In this document: positions 1 to 6,321 of the stretch, in pieces
Numbering within the stretch: position 1 is the stretch's first letter
Layout of the letters: each line of letters begins with the position of its first letter
Origin: Gammaproteobacteria bacterium
GTDB taxonomy: Bacteria; Pseudomonadota; Gammaproteobacteria; Methylococcales; UBA2780
Direction of reading: 5' to 3'
Assembly (NCBI GenBank): GCA_003646305.1
Contig: QNFJ01000096.1
Span: 1 to 8,157, forward strand
DNA length: 8,157 bases
The notes under the pieces: model-generated
Told to the model about the DNA's origin: nothing
What the model saw: the letters and a program-made list of their open reading frames with translations, nothing else
The model's database searches: none
Made by a program: the position numbers and the translations under genes

Positions 1-3
1 GCG

Positions 4-879
4 TTAGAAGCCAATTGAGAGTTCGCCAACAACTCCACCCTGATTGCCGTCATTAGTAAGACCAATGATGCCTCCAAGTTTGAAAGAGGCAGATTTTCCA
101 AACGGAAAGATCAGCTCAGGCATCAGGGCGAGAGCATTATAGTTACTAAATTCACCCAGATAGGTGAGTTCAAGCACCGGCTGCATCTGTAATTTACCCA
201 GAGCCCAGGGCTGGAAAATTACGGCGGTTTTGATATCAGCCCAGGTAAAGTCGGCCCTGCCGTCAGGGTGTAAGTCATCGGTGTCGAAGTAGTAACGAAC
301 TCCAGCGTTAATAAGCCATTGAGACTTACCATCAAAGATGGGTTTATCCATGTTAATGGCCGCAACAATCACGCGGCCTGTGTGATTATATAAATCATCA
401 TCCGATGTGTCTGTTTCCAGTTGATCAGTTATCTGGCCGAAACCAATGCTGTACCCAGCGTTATATCCGGAGGTTTCAACAGAGCTAAGTTGGTGCTCAA
501 AGCTCAATGTCATAAAGTCAAATACACCACCATTACCGGTTATATCAGTTTTTTCGCCGACATCAGGCAGGCTTGGATCGGTTAATGTCGCTTCCCCATC
601 GGTGTAAAATGGCAGGGAGAATCTCAGCTGCATTGTGTCGTTGAATGGTACGGTAAGCTCAAGAGCGGCTGACCAACCATCAAAACTATCGGCTTCATCA
701 AGTTCTACATCAGAAAAGCTCGTCGCGTTAAGATCCAGACTTATTTCGGACAGGGTCTGGGCGAAATTGGTGCTGAGTGGTTGATGGCTCGAGTTCGTAG
801 CACTTGCCGTTAGAGAGCTAAAAGCCAGAGCCAGGGTTGCAGTGAAAGTACCGATTGAGATGTGCTTATGAGCGGTCAT
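4..879 (-). CDS. Predicted outer-membrane beta-barrel protein, function unknown
   Basis: This 291-residue protein has an N-terminal export signal: a short basic start (H4, K5, H6), a hydrophobic stretch at about residues 7-23 and an Ala-Ser-Ala cleavage site, giving a probable cut after A27. The rest alternates polar and hydrophobic residues in strand-like segments with Gly/aromatic turns (for example residues 68-92, 137-150, 186-199, 231-243 and 252-291) and ends in Phe, the usual last residue of barrels inserted by the BAM complex. An acidic loop lies at residues 153-163 (several Asp/Glu). The overall look recalls large, poorly characterised families of outer-membrane 'transporter-like' barrels, but I do not recognise a specific family or substrate. 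The start has only a weak Shine-Dalgarno signal, yet it is the one that yields a complete signal peptide. It is divergently arranged with the kinase-fold gene at 1095. Barrel identity is inferred from composition; function is unknown. Confidence 0.8.
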   Translation of the reverse strand: MTAHKHISIGTFTATLALAFSSLTASATNSSHQPLSTNFAQTLSEISLDLNATSFSDVELDEADSFDGWSAALELTVPFNDTMQLRFSLPFYTDGEATLTDPSLPDVGEKTDITGNGGVFDFMTLSFEHQLSSVETSGYNAGYSIGFGQITDQLETDTSDDDLYNHTGRVIVAAINMDKPIFDGKSQWLINAGVRYYFDTDDLHPDGRADFTWADIKTAVIFQPWALGKLQMQPVLELTYLGEFSNYNALALMPELIFPFGKSASFKLGGIIGLTNDGNQGGVVGELSIGF

Positions 880-889
880 AGTCTTAAAT

Positions 890-929
890 CCGTTGTTATT
901 CTGGGAATGCCGTTGTTATTTTGTGAATG
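890..929. repeat. 20-bp imperfect tandem direct repeat upstream of the barrel gene
   Basis: Two adjacent 20-bp units (890-909 and 910-929) match at 18 of 20 positions. Both begin CCGTTGTTATT and end GAATG, and the two differences lie between those blocks. The array ends 11 bp from the start codon of the minus-strand barrel gene, so it would lie in its 5' leader or core promoter. It may be a recent duplication by replication slippage or a doubled regulatory site; sequence alone does not decide. Confidence 0.8.
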
Positions 930-935
930 CCGGTA

Positions 936-965
936 ACTCTAGCACTTAAAAGCATACGGGGACAA
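936..965 (-). promoter_or_regulatory. Weak candidate promoter for the barrel gene at 4-879
   Basis: On the minus strand a TTGTCC -35-like box (960-965) and a TAGAGT -10-like box (936-941) are 18 bp apart; each matches the sigma-70 consensus at 4 of 6 positions. Transcription would begin near the outer edge of the tandem repeat. The -35 box overlaps a short inverted repeat, ACAAG (962-966) and CTTGT (974-978), flanking a GTTAAC core, which could be an operator. This is a guess from spacing and position. Confidence 0.25.
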
Positions 966-1000
966 GAGTTAACCTTGTTCTATTAACTTTAGAGTGCTGG

Positions 1001-1009
1001 TGGGATAAT
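1001..1009 (+). promoter_or_regulatory. Candidate extended -10 promoter for the InaA-type gene
   Basis: TGG followed by GATAAT gives an extended -10 element (TGN plus a 5-of-6 match to TATAAT). No good -35 box lies at the standard distance, which is tolerated at extended -10 promoters. Transcription would begin near 1016, leaving a leader of about 80 nt before the ATG at 1095. Confidence 0.3.
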
Positions 1010-1094
1010 GGTCATCGTAGAGTACCTGATTCAGTGCGAAACCATTGAATTTAGGTTTGGTTAATGCTGCCGGTGAGAAAATAAAGGGTTAATA

Positions 1095-1898
1095 ATGACG
1101 GATTTTTTTGGGGAAAGCTGGGAAGCTTTGCTGCGATTTAATAAGCTGGATAGTTTCGACAAGCTGTGGCAATTAGAGGCAGAGTGGTTCGAAGAGCCAA
1201 ATCAACGCCGTGGCGGCTGGAGCGGAGTCTCCCGTATTGTATTGCTACGCCCAGAGGGTGGTGAAGTTGGATTGTTTCTTAAGCGGCAGGAAAATCATTT
1301 TTGTGGCTCATTTTTTCATCCTATACGCGGCAAATTAACTTTTGAGCGTGAATTTAAAAAAATACGCGATTTTCAACGTTATCAAATTCCCGCACTGGAA
1401 CCCGTTTTTTTTGGTAAGAAAATAGTAAATGGTAAACACCGCGCTATTTTGATGACCAAAGAGCTAGAAGGGTTTAAGCCTCTGTCTGATCCAGATTATG
1501 CCCCGCATGGCGCACTGTTTAGCTCCCGAGCCAAGCGTAAATTGTTGTTTTCTACACTGGCTGAAGTGATGCGCAAAATGCACGCTCATAATATTCAGCA
1601 TAACTGCTTTTACTTAAAGCATATTTTTGTAAAGGAACAGGAAGACGGGCTGCTGGATGTGCGTATCATTGATTTGGAAAAAGCACGCTGGCATCCGTTA
1701 AAGAGCAAAGTGATCCAGCGAGATTTGAATACCCTGAATCGTCACGCTATCGACTGGTCTTTGACGGACCGGATGCGTTTTTTGTTGATCTATACGCAGG
1801 AACAGAAATTAAGTGCTCATTCAAAAGTGATTTGGCGAAATATTGCAGAAAGAGTTAATCGCAAGCGTAGCAGGAAAGAAAAGCAGGCCAAAAGGTGA
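1095..1898 (+). CDS. InaA/WaaP-family lipopolysaccharide kinase-like protein
   Basis: This 267-residue cytoplasmic protein has the protein-kinase-like fold of the Kdo/WaaP lipopolysaccharide kinase family and most resembles the InaA branch. Visible landmarks in order: a Gly-rich, Arg-containing loop (RRGGWSGVSR, 38-47), the ATP-anchoring Lys in FLKRQ (K63), an acidic helix with FEREF (83-87), the catalytic-loop region MHAHNIQHNCFYLKHIF (162-178), and IIDLEKAR (191-198) where kinases have DFG. RDLNTLNRH (209-217) follows, and the C-terminus is very basic (254-267). WaaP-type enzymes phosphorylate heptose or Kdo in the LPS core. In InaA-like proteins the normal HRD Asp is not kept; here the equivalent position is H169-N170, so activity is uncertain. 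No LPS-core genes are adjacent. A purine-rich site (AAAGGG, 1083-1088) precedes the ATG, supporting this start. The next gene begins 119 bp on and is probably separate. Family assignment is firm; the substrate is not. Confidence 0.85.
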   Translation: MTDFFGESWEALLRFNKLDSFDKLWQLEAEWFEEPNQRRGGWSGVSRIVLLRPEGGEVGLFLKRQENHFCGSFFHPIRGKLTFEREFKKIRDFQRYQIPALEPVFFGKKIVNGKHRAILMTKELEGFKPLSDPDYAPHGALFSSRAKRKLLFSTLAEVMRKMHAHNIQHNCFYLKHIFVKEQEDGLLDVRIIDLEKARWHPLKSKVIQRDLNTLNRHAIDWSLTDRMRFLLIYTQEQKLSAHSKVIWRNIAERVNRKRSRKEKQAKR

Positions 1899-2017
1899 TG
1901 TCGGTTTACTCCAGAAGCTCAGATCCGAGAGGTACGGGATATTGAGTTTTGACAGTTGACGGGCGTGAAGATTACGGTTTGTTTATAGAGCTATTTATTT
2001 AACGTGGAGTTAACAGC

Positions 2018-2884
2018 ATGACAATCGAGAGTTCTGGAATAGATCCCTTTGCCCCAGGCCAAATTGCGCATCGTGTCGAAACGGTAGGGGTAAAAAAGGC
2101 GACAATGCCGATCAGGCAGGCGTTTGTTTTAGCAATATTGGCGGGTGCTTTTATCGCTTTCGGAGGGATGTACTATACTACAACAATGACAGGTTTGGGG
2201 GATGCGCCTTTCGGGCCGATGCGAATGCTCGGTGGAATCGCCTTCTCGCTGGGATTGGTGCTGGTTATTGTTGCTGGTGCCGAGCTGTTTACTGGGAATA
2301 ATTTAATCTCAATGGCCTGGGCCACGGGGCATATTTCCGGGCACCAGCTACTGTTAAATGGGCTGGTTGTCTATTTTGGAAATCTGGTCGGTTCGTTCGG
2401 GATGGTTCTATTAGTCTATTTATCGGGCCATCTTGCTGGAGACCAGGGGCAAGTGGGTGCAACGGCTTTAAAGATTGCGAATGCAAAGGTTAACCTGGGT
2501 TTTATGAGCGCCTTTGCCAGCGGTATTCTCTGCAATACATTGGTTTGTCTTGCCGTCTGGATGTGCTTTGCAGCGCGTTCTATTACAGCAAAAATACTGA
2601 TTATTCTATTCCCCATTTCCGCCTTTGTTGCACTTGGATTTGAGCATTGTGTTGCTAATATGTACCTGATTCCAATAGGGATAGTTGCCTCGTTTGACCC
2701 GCAGATGGTTGAGGCGGCAGGGTTGGTTGGTGCGGAACTTTCTCGGTTAGGTTTAAATGGTTTTCTTGGAAACCTGTTGCCGGTTACGTTAGGGAATATT
2801 GTCGGGGGGGCGGGTTTCGTTGCGCTGGTTTATTACTTTATTTACTTACGAGGAGAGGGTGAGGGAATTGGGGGCGAGCATTGA
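2018..2884 (+). CDS. Formate/nitrite transporter (FNT) family channel
   Basis: This 288-residue inner-membrane protein of the FNT family (FocA, NirC, FdhC) forms pentameric channels for small monovalent anions such as formate or nitrite. Six hydrophobic segments are visible (about 36-56, 69-92, 113-136, 160-185, 190-222 and 249-276). Family signatures are AELFTGNN (88-95), the segment around GILCNTLVCLAVWM (169-182), GFEHCVANMY (207-216) and the final GNIVGG...FIYLR region (259-278). T92, K157 and H210 line up with the pore residues T91, K156 and H209 of E. coli FocA, so the gating and proton-relay residues appear intact. The N-terminal 30 residues form a cytoplasmic arm as in FocA. A GGAG Shine-Dalgarno site (2006-2009) lies 8 nt before the ATG. 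No pyruvate formate-lyase, nitrite reductase or formate dehydrogenase gene is adjacent, so formate versus nitrite cannot be settled. Two TTGAC motifs (1949-1960) lie upstream, but no -10 box sits at a good distance. Confidence 0.95.
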   Translation: MTIESSGIDPFAPGQIAHRVETVGVKKATMPIRQAFVLAILAGAFIAFGGMYYTTTMTGLGDAPFGPMRMLGGIAFSLGLVLVIVAGAELFTGNNLISMAWATGHISGHQLLLNGLVVYFGNLVGSFGMVLLVYLSGHLAGDQGQVGATALKIANAKVNLGFMSAFASGILCNTLVCLAVWMCFAARSITAKILIILFPISAFVALGFEHCVANMYLIPIGIVASFDPQMVEAAGLVGAELSRLGLNGFLGNLLPVTLGNIVGGAGFVALVYYFIYLRGEGEGIGGEH

Positions 2885-2927
2885 TGCGGTGCTCACTCAA
2901 CCGAACTTCTGATTAAGTGCGTTGTCT

Positions 2928-2963
2928 GGAAATTGTGCCCTGCATCCACAGGGCTTAATTTCC
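2928..2963. terminator. Strong hairpin between convergent genes, possible bidirectional terminator
   Basis: An inverted repeat pairs GGAAATT (2928-2934) with AATTTCC (2957-2963) and GCCCTG (2937-2942) with CAGGGC (2949-2954), giving 13 Watson-Crick pairs plus one G-T pair, one T-T mismatch and a 6-nt loop (CATCCA). It lies 43 bp past the FNT stop codon and 19 bp past that of the convergent barrel gene, where a shared transcription end is expected. Neither strand has a clear U-tract after the stem, so it is not a textbook intrinsic terminator; it may instead protect transcript 3' ends. Confidence 0.6.
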
Positions 2964-2982
2964 GAGTGGTTGTTGAAGACGA

Positions 2983-3750
2983 TTAAAAACGAAATGTTCC
3001 GCCAATGATGGGACCTGATATTTCAACATCGTAGAGGAAGTCGCCATGATCGTAATCAACCTCTATATGGCGGTAGCCTGCAGTAAATGAGACAGCATCG
3101 CTGTATTCATAGCCGACTGCAGCAAAGAGATCAAAAGCTGAATCAGAATCGCCAGCAACTGATACGATTCCCCAACCTAAAAGAGTCCACTGTGGATTCA
3201 ACCAAACTTTGCTTCTCATGCCAATGAAAGGATCTTGCCAGCTTTCGTGTTCTGATACTTTGGTTTCTGGTGATAAGCCAGCCGTTAATTTCAGACTATT
3301 ATCAAGATCCCAAAAGCGGATGCCACCGATAACATCGAGGTTATGCTCTTGACTCTGGCTTACAGAATAAGAAGCACCAAAGCTCAAGGTTAATAGATCT
3401 TGTTCGTATTTTATTTTAGAGTACGAGGGATCTGGGCTGTTAGTGTCCGCAGAGATACTGGTATAAAAGATCTCAGTAAATAGGCCAAGACGCCCTTTGT
3501 GCGCCTCAAAAATACCCATAAAAGCCATATCCAAGTTATCAACGATATCACTAATGGGAACATCAATATCTACAGGGGGTGCTGGGGGTAGTGTTGCCAC
3601 TTTTCCCTTCTGACCAGCAGCCCATACATAGGGTGTTACGGCATACGACCAATCGCTGTTATTTGCAGCGGTGTGCCCTGCCAGTACGCTAACAGGTGCC
3701 AGCAATGCAGTGGTAACTATTAAACCAGTGGTTAACGTTGTGAATTTCAT
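2983..3750 (-). CDS. Outer-membrane beta-barrel protein of an uncharacterised family
   Basis: This 255-residue precursor has a clear signal peptide: MK at the start, a hydrophobic core to about residue 22, and VLA before G25 as the probable cleavage site. The mature part begins with W34 and a TPYVWAAGQKG segment (39-49), then SDIVDNLDMAFMGIFEAHKGRLGLFTE (67-93), WQDPFIGMRS (171-180) and a closing region with AGYRHIEVDYDHGDF (224-238) and GTFRF (251-255). This order of motifs recurs in a widespread proteobacterial family of hypothetical outer-membrane proteins whose function I do not know. The terminal Phe and alternating strand pattern support a barrel. A strong AGGAG site (complement of 3756-3760) sits 5 nt before the ATG and fixes the start. 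The gene is divergent from the AraC-type regulator at 3884, its likely controller. A Pro-rich stretch (LPPAPPV, 54-60) is probably an exposed loop. Confidence 0.85.
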   Translation of the reverse strand: MKFTTLTTGLIVTTALLAPVSVLAGHTAANNSDWSYAVTPYVWAAGQKGKVATLPPAPPVDIDVPISDIVDNLDMAFMGIFEAHKGRLGLFTEIFYTSISADTNSPDPSYSKIKYEQDLLTLSFGASYSVSQSQEHNLDVIGGIRFWDLDNSLKLTAGLSPETKVSEHESWQDPFIGMRSKVWLNPQWTLLGWGIVSVAGDSDSAFDLFAAVGYEYSDAVSFTAGYRHIEVDYDHGDFLYDVEISGPIIGGTFRF

Positions 3751-3771
3751 GGTTTCTCCTGAGGTAAGCGA

Positions 3772-3799
3772 AGCGGCTTTATGAAAAATAATAGCCGCT
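3772..3799. promoter_or_regulatory. Perfect 7-bp inverted repeat in the divergent gap, candidate operator
   Basis: AGCGGCT (3772-3778) and AGCCGCT (3793-3799) form a perfect inverted repeat with a 14-bp AT-rich centre. On the minus strand the centre carries TATTAT (3788-3793, 5 of 6 to the -10 consensus), about 38 bp from the barrel-gene ATG at 3750, with no good -35 box. A weak -10 region without a -35 box, flanked by symmetric half-sites, suggests regulated transcription of the barrel gene. Alternatively the repeat folds as a leader hairpin. The arms are clear; the function is inferred. Confidence 0.45.
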
Positions 3800-3883
3800 G
3801 TAACTAGGTAAATTGGTTCTTCGACGTTTCACGTAATTTAAACTTAATATCATGTTGTAGCTATCAAATTTCCGCAACAATCT

Positions 3884-4795
3884 ATGAAAATAATTCGGGA
3901 TTCTCACTTTAAACAGCTCGAGCATTTTATCGATGAGGCGCAATATTGGGATCTTGATTTTAAGCTGTTGGGGACGGGTGGTTTTGAAGGCTGGTCAAAG
4001 CAGCTTGTATCGGAGAAAGTTCTTTTCAGCCATGCTCGGTTTCAGAGAGGGCTTGATCAAGCCGGTTCTACGCCGTTTGGTTACCGAACATTTGTCATAC
4101 TCGGGTCGTCTTGTCAGGGTTTCTGGTGGCGTGGGAAGCAGGTCACTCAAAATGATCTGCTCATCTTTCCAGGTAACAATGAATTACACGCAGTCAGTTA
4201 TGCTGACTTTGAGATTTTTACAATTTCGGTACAGATAAATCACCTTGAGCAGCTCATTGACACTTTTGGTTTAAAGAAAATCTCAAATAACCAGGAAGTT
4301 GTACGAATGGATACGGCTACGGCGCAGGGATTACGAAAACGGGCCATTACCATTGCAAAAACTTCAGGTGGTGAAGTAGCCCAGCTTGCTGCGTATGAAC
4401 TTGCGGAAAAGCTGGTCACTGTTGCAGCGGAGGCCCGCTCAGAAAAATTAACCAGGTTGCGTCAACGCGATCGAGCAGTGGATAAAGTGGTTGAATTTAT
4501 CCGTAATACAGCTAGTCCTTCAGCTGAAATGGCTCAGTTATGCCGTATTGCCAATGTGAGTGAAAGAACGCTGCAATATGCGTTTAAAGAACGTTATGGG
4601 ATTGCTCCCAATGTCTTTATAAAGCGGTGGAATTTGAATGCAGCTCGGCAGCAGCTTCTACGGGAAAATTCAGAGGAGACAACGGTTAATAACATCTGTA
4701 TGCAGTTTAACTTTCCACACCAAAGCCAGTTTGCAGCAGATTATAAAAGGCTTTTTGCCGAACTCCCCTCTGAGACACTAAAACGCTATAGTTAA
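3884..4795 (+). CDS. AraC-family transcriptional regulator, EutR-like
   Basis: This 303-residue DNA-binding protein has an N-terminal sensing half (about 1-190) and a C-terminal AraC-type double helix-turn-helix domain (about 196-300). The first helix-turn-helix is around AQLCRIANVSERTLQYAFKERYG (217-239); the second spans TTVNNICMQFNFPHQSQFAADYKRLFAELP (266-295). The RTLQYAF, LNAAR and QFAADYKRLFAELPSETL stretches are typical of the EutR-like subgroup. The N-terminal half includes FQRGLDQAGSTPFGYRTFVI (53-72) and DLLIFPGNNELHAV (91-104), consistent with a cupin-like ligand domain; no ligand can be inferred. It is divergent from the barrel gene at 2983-3750 with a 133-bp gap, so the barrel gene and perhaps itself are likely targets. 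There is no recognisable Shine-Dalgarno site before the ATG. TAATAT (3845-3850) may be its -10 box, but no matching -35 is evident. I see no intrinsic terminator in the 60 bp after the stop. Confidence 0.92.
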   Translation: MKIIRDSHFKQLEHFIDEAQYWDLDFKLLGTGGFEGWSKQLVSEKVLFSHARFQRGLDQAGSTPFGYRTFVILGSSCQGFWWRGKQVTQNDLLIFPGNNELHAVSYADFEIFTISVQINHLEQLIDTFGLKKISNNQEVVRMDTATAQGLRKRAITIAKTSGGEVAQLAAYELAEKLVTVAAEARSEKLTRLRQRDRAVDKVVEFIRNTASPSAEMAQLCRIANVSERTLQYAFKERYGIAPNVFIKRWNLNAARQQLLRENSEETTVNNICMQFNFPHQSQFAADYKRLFAELPSETLKRYS

Positions 4796-4855
4796 AATAT
4801 TTTGACTAGAAACAGTGTCGGACCTTTACTTGTGATAGTGAAATAACCCGTGAAG

Positions 4856-6241
4856 TTAGAGTGCTTTCCTCGCGAGTTTAATTGCTTCTAATACTTGCTT
4901 AGGTGCCGTTCCACCAATATGGTCTCTTGAGGCGACAGAGCCTTCCAGGCTTAATGCCTCAAAAACATCTTCACCAATTTGCTCAGAAAAACCTCGCAGT
5001 TCTTCAAGGGAAAGTTCTGACAAATCACGTTCGGTTTTAACGCCTAAGGCAACGGCATTGCCAACCACTTCATGCGCATCACGAAAAGGTATTCCTTTAC
5101 GAACAAGGTAGTCGGCGAGATCGGTTGCTGTTGCAAAACCCTGTTGGGCTGCTTTAAGCATATTTTCGGGTTGAGCCTGAATATTAGGAACCATATCGGC
5201 AAAGGCACGTAACGACCCTTGTAGTGTTTTGACGGTATCAAATAGAGGCTCTTTATCTTCCTGATTGTCTTTGTTGTAGGCGAGCGGTTGTCCTTTCATC
5301 AGTGTGAGTAAAGAGATGAGGTGGCCGTTAACACGACCTGTCTTGCCACGAACAAGCTCTGGGACATCGGGGTTTTTCTTTTGCGGCATGATTGACGAGC
5401 CGGTGCAAAAGGCATCAGGGAGTTCGATAAAGGCAAATTGTGCACTTGACCATAAAACCAGCTCTTCTGAAAAGCGTGACAGGTGGGTCATCATTAGGGC
5501 GCCTGCTGCACAAAATTCAATGGCAAAATCACGGTCACTGACTGCATCGAGTGAGTTTGCAGCGGGGCGATCAAATGCCATCAATTCTGCGGTGTAATGA
5601 CGGTCGATGGGGTAACTGGTTCCAGCCAGTGCAGCGGCACCTAGTGGCATGATGTTGACTCTTTTTTTGCAATCTATAAACCGTTCGTAATCACGGCCGA
5701 GCATTTCAAACCAGGCCATTAGGTGATGTCCAAAGGTGACCGGTTGCGCCACTTGAAGATGGGTGAAGCCGGGCATGATGGTTGCTGCTTCGCGCTCAGC
5801 CAGGTCAAGAAGTCCACTTTGAAGACGTTTGATTTCTGCACAAATCAAATCAATCTGGTCACGCAGATAAAGGCGGATATCGGTCGCAACCTGGTCATTA
5901 CGTGAGCGTCCAGTGTGTAGCTTCTTGCCGGCGGTACCGATCAATTGAGTGAGACGGGCTTCGATGTTCATATGGACATCTTCCTGTGCGATTGACCACT
6001 CGAACAGGCCTGTTTCAATCTCTGTCATCACCGCATTAAGGCCATGAACAATCTCGCTACACTCCTGTTCGGTAAGGATTTCGGCACGCAGGAGCATTTT
6101 TGCATGGGCAATGGAGCCCTGAATGTCGTATTTAGCAAGAATCTTGTCAAACTGGACAGAGGCGGTAAACTCTTCAACAAAGGCGTTTGTAGGCTGTGTA
6201 AGTCGAGCACTGGAGAGTTTTTCTTTGTTGTGTTGAGTCAT
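4856..6241 (-). CDS. argH: Argininosuccinate lyase
   Basis: Argininosuccinate lyase cleaves argininosuccinate to arginine and fumarate, the last step of arginine biosynthesis, as a cytoplasmic homotetramer. The 461-residue length is normal for the family. Key regions of the fumarase/aspartase superfamily are all present: SIAQEDVHMNIEARL (83-97), HTGRSRNDQVATD (109-121), PGFTHLQVAQPVTFGHH (157-173) with the catalytic-type His H161, and the signature loop GSSIMPQKKNP (281-291) holding the catalytic serine. YNKDNQEDKEP (322-332) completes the active-site region. No key residue is missing. The start codon has no strong Shine-Dalgarno site but lies just downstream of a good promoter. No other arg gene is in the window; the gene is monocistronic here and divergent from algZ, as in Pseudomonas. 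It ends 60 bp from the convergent AraC-type gene. Confidence 0.98.
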   Translation of the reverse strand: MTQHNKEKLSSARLTQPTNAFVEEFTASVQFDKILAKYDIQGSIAHAKMLLRAEILTEQECSEIVHGLNAVMTEIETGLFEWSIAQEDVHMNIEARLTQLIGTAGKKLHTGRSRNDQVATDIRLYLRDQIDLICAEIKRLQSGLLDLAEREAATIMPGFTHLQVAQPVTFGHHLMAWFEMLGRDYERFIDCKKRVNIMPLGAAALAGTSYPIDRHYTAELMAFDRPAANSLDAVSDRDFAIEFCAAGALMMTHLSRFSEELVLWSSAQFAFIELPDAFCTGSSIMPQKKNPDVPELVRGKTGRVNGHLISLLTLMKGQPLAYNKDNQEDKEPLFDTVKTLQGSLRAFADMVPNIQAQPENMLKAAQQGFATATDLADYLVRKGIPFRDAHEVVGNAVALGVKTERDLSELSLEELRGFSEQIGEDVFEALSLEGSVASRDHIGGTAPKQVLEAIKLARKAL

Positions 6242-6273
6242 GAGATGGTTTGTTAGAAGTTAGGTAAGTTGGC

Positions 6274-6302
6274 ATTATAGCGATTGCCCGTCTGCTTGTA
6301 AT
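6274..6302 (-). promoter_or_regulatory. Sigma-70 promoter for argH
   Basis: On the minus strand a perfect TATAAT -10 box (6274-6279) lies 17 bp from ATTACA (6297-6302), a 4-of-6 match to the -35 consensus. Transcription would begin about 25 nt before the argH ATG. The -35 region is only about 20 bp from the algZ start codon, so the two divergent promoters must be packed together or overlap. No arginine-repressor box was recognised. Confidence 0.65.
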
Positions 6303-6321
6303 TCCCTGCTAAACTTAAACA

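Noticed and set aside
1949..1961. Two overlapping TTGAC -35-like motifs upstream of the FNT gene
   Set aside because: No acceptable -10 box lies 16-19 bp downstream of either; the nearest AT-rich box (TTTATA, 1982-1987) is 20 bp from the second motif and further from the first.
1999..2013. Short inverted repeat TTAAC / GTTAA around the Shine-Dalgarno site of the FNT gene
   Set aside because: Only five AT-rich pairs with a 5-nt loop; too weak to propose a translational switch.
5304..5597. Plus-strand open frame of 97 codons opposite argH
   Set aside because: It lies wholly within the well-supported argH gene, shows no recognisable motif and is best explained as an antisense shadow frame.
5680..5689. 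ACCGTTCGTA, close to the Pseudomonas AlgR binding consensus ending CCGTTCGTC
   Set aside because: It lies inside argH, where the complementary strand encodes Tyr-Glu-Arg-Phe in normal frame, and is over 600 bp from the algZ start. One 9-of-10 match in 8 kb may be chance.
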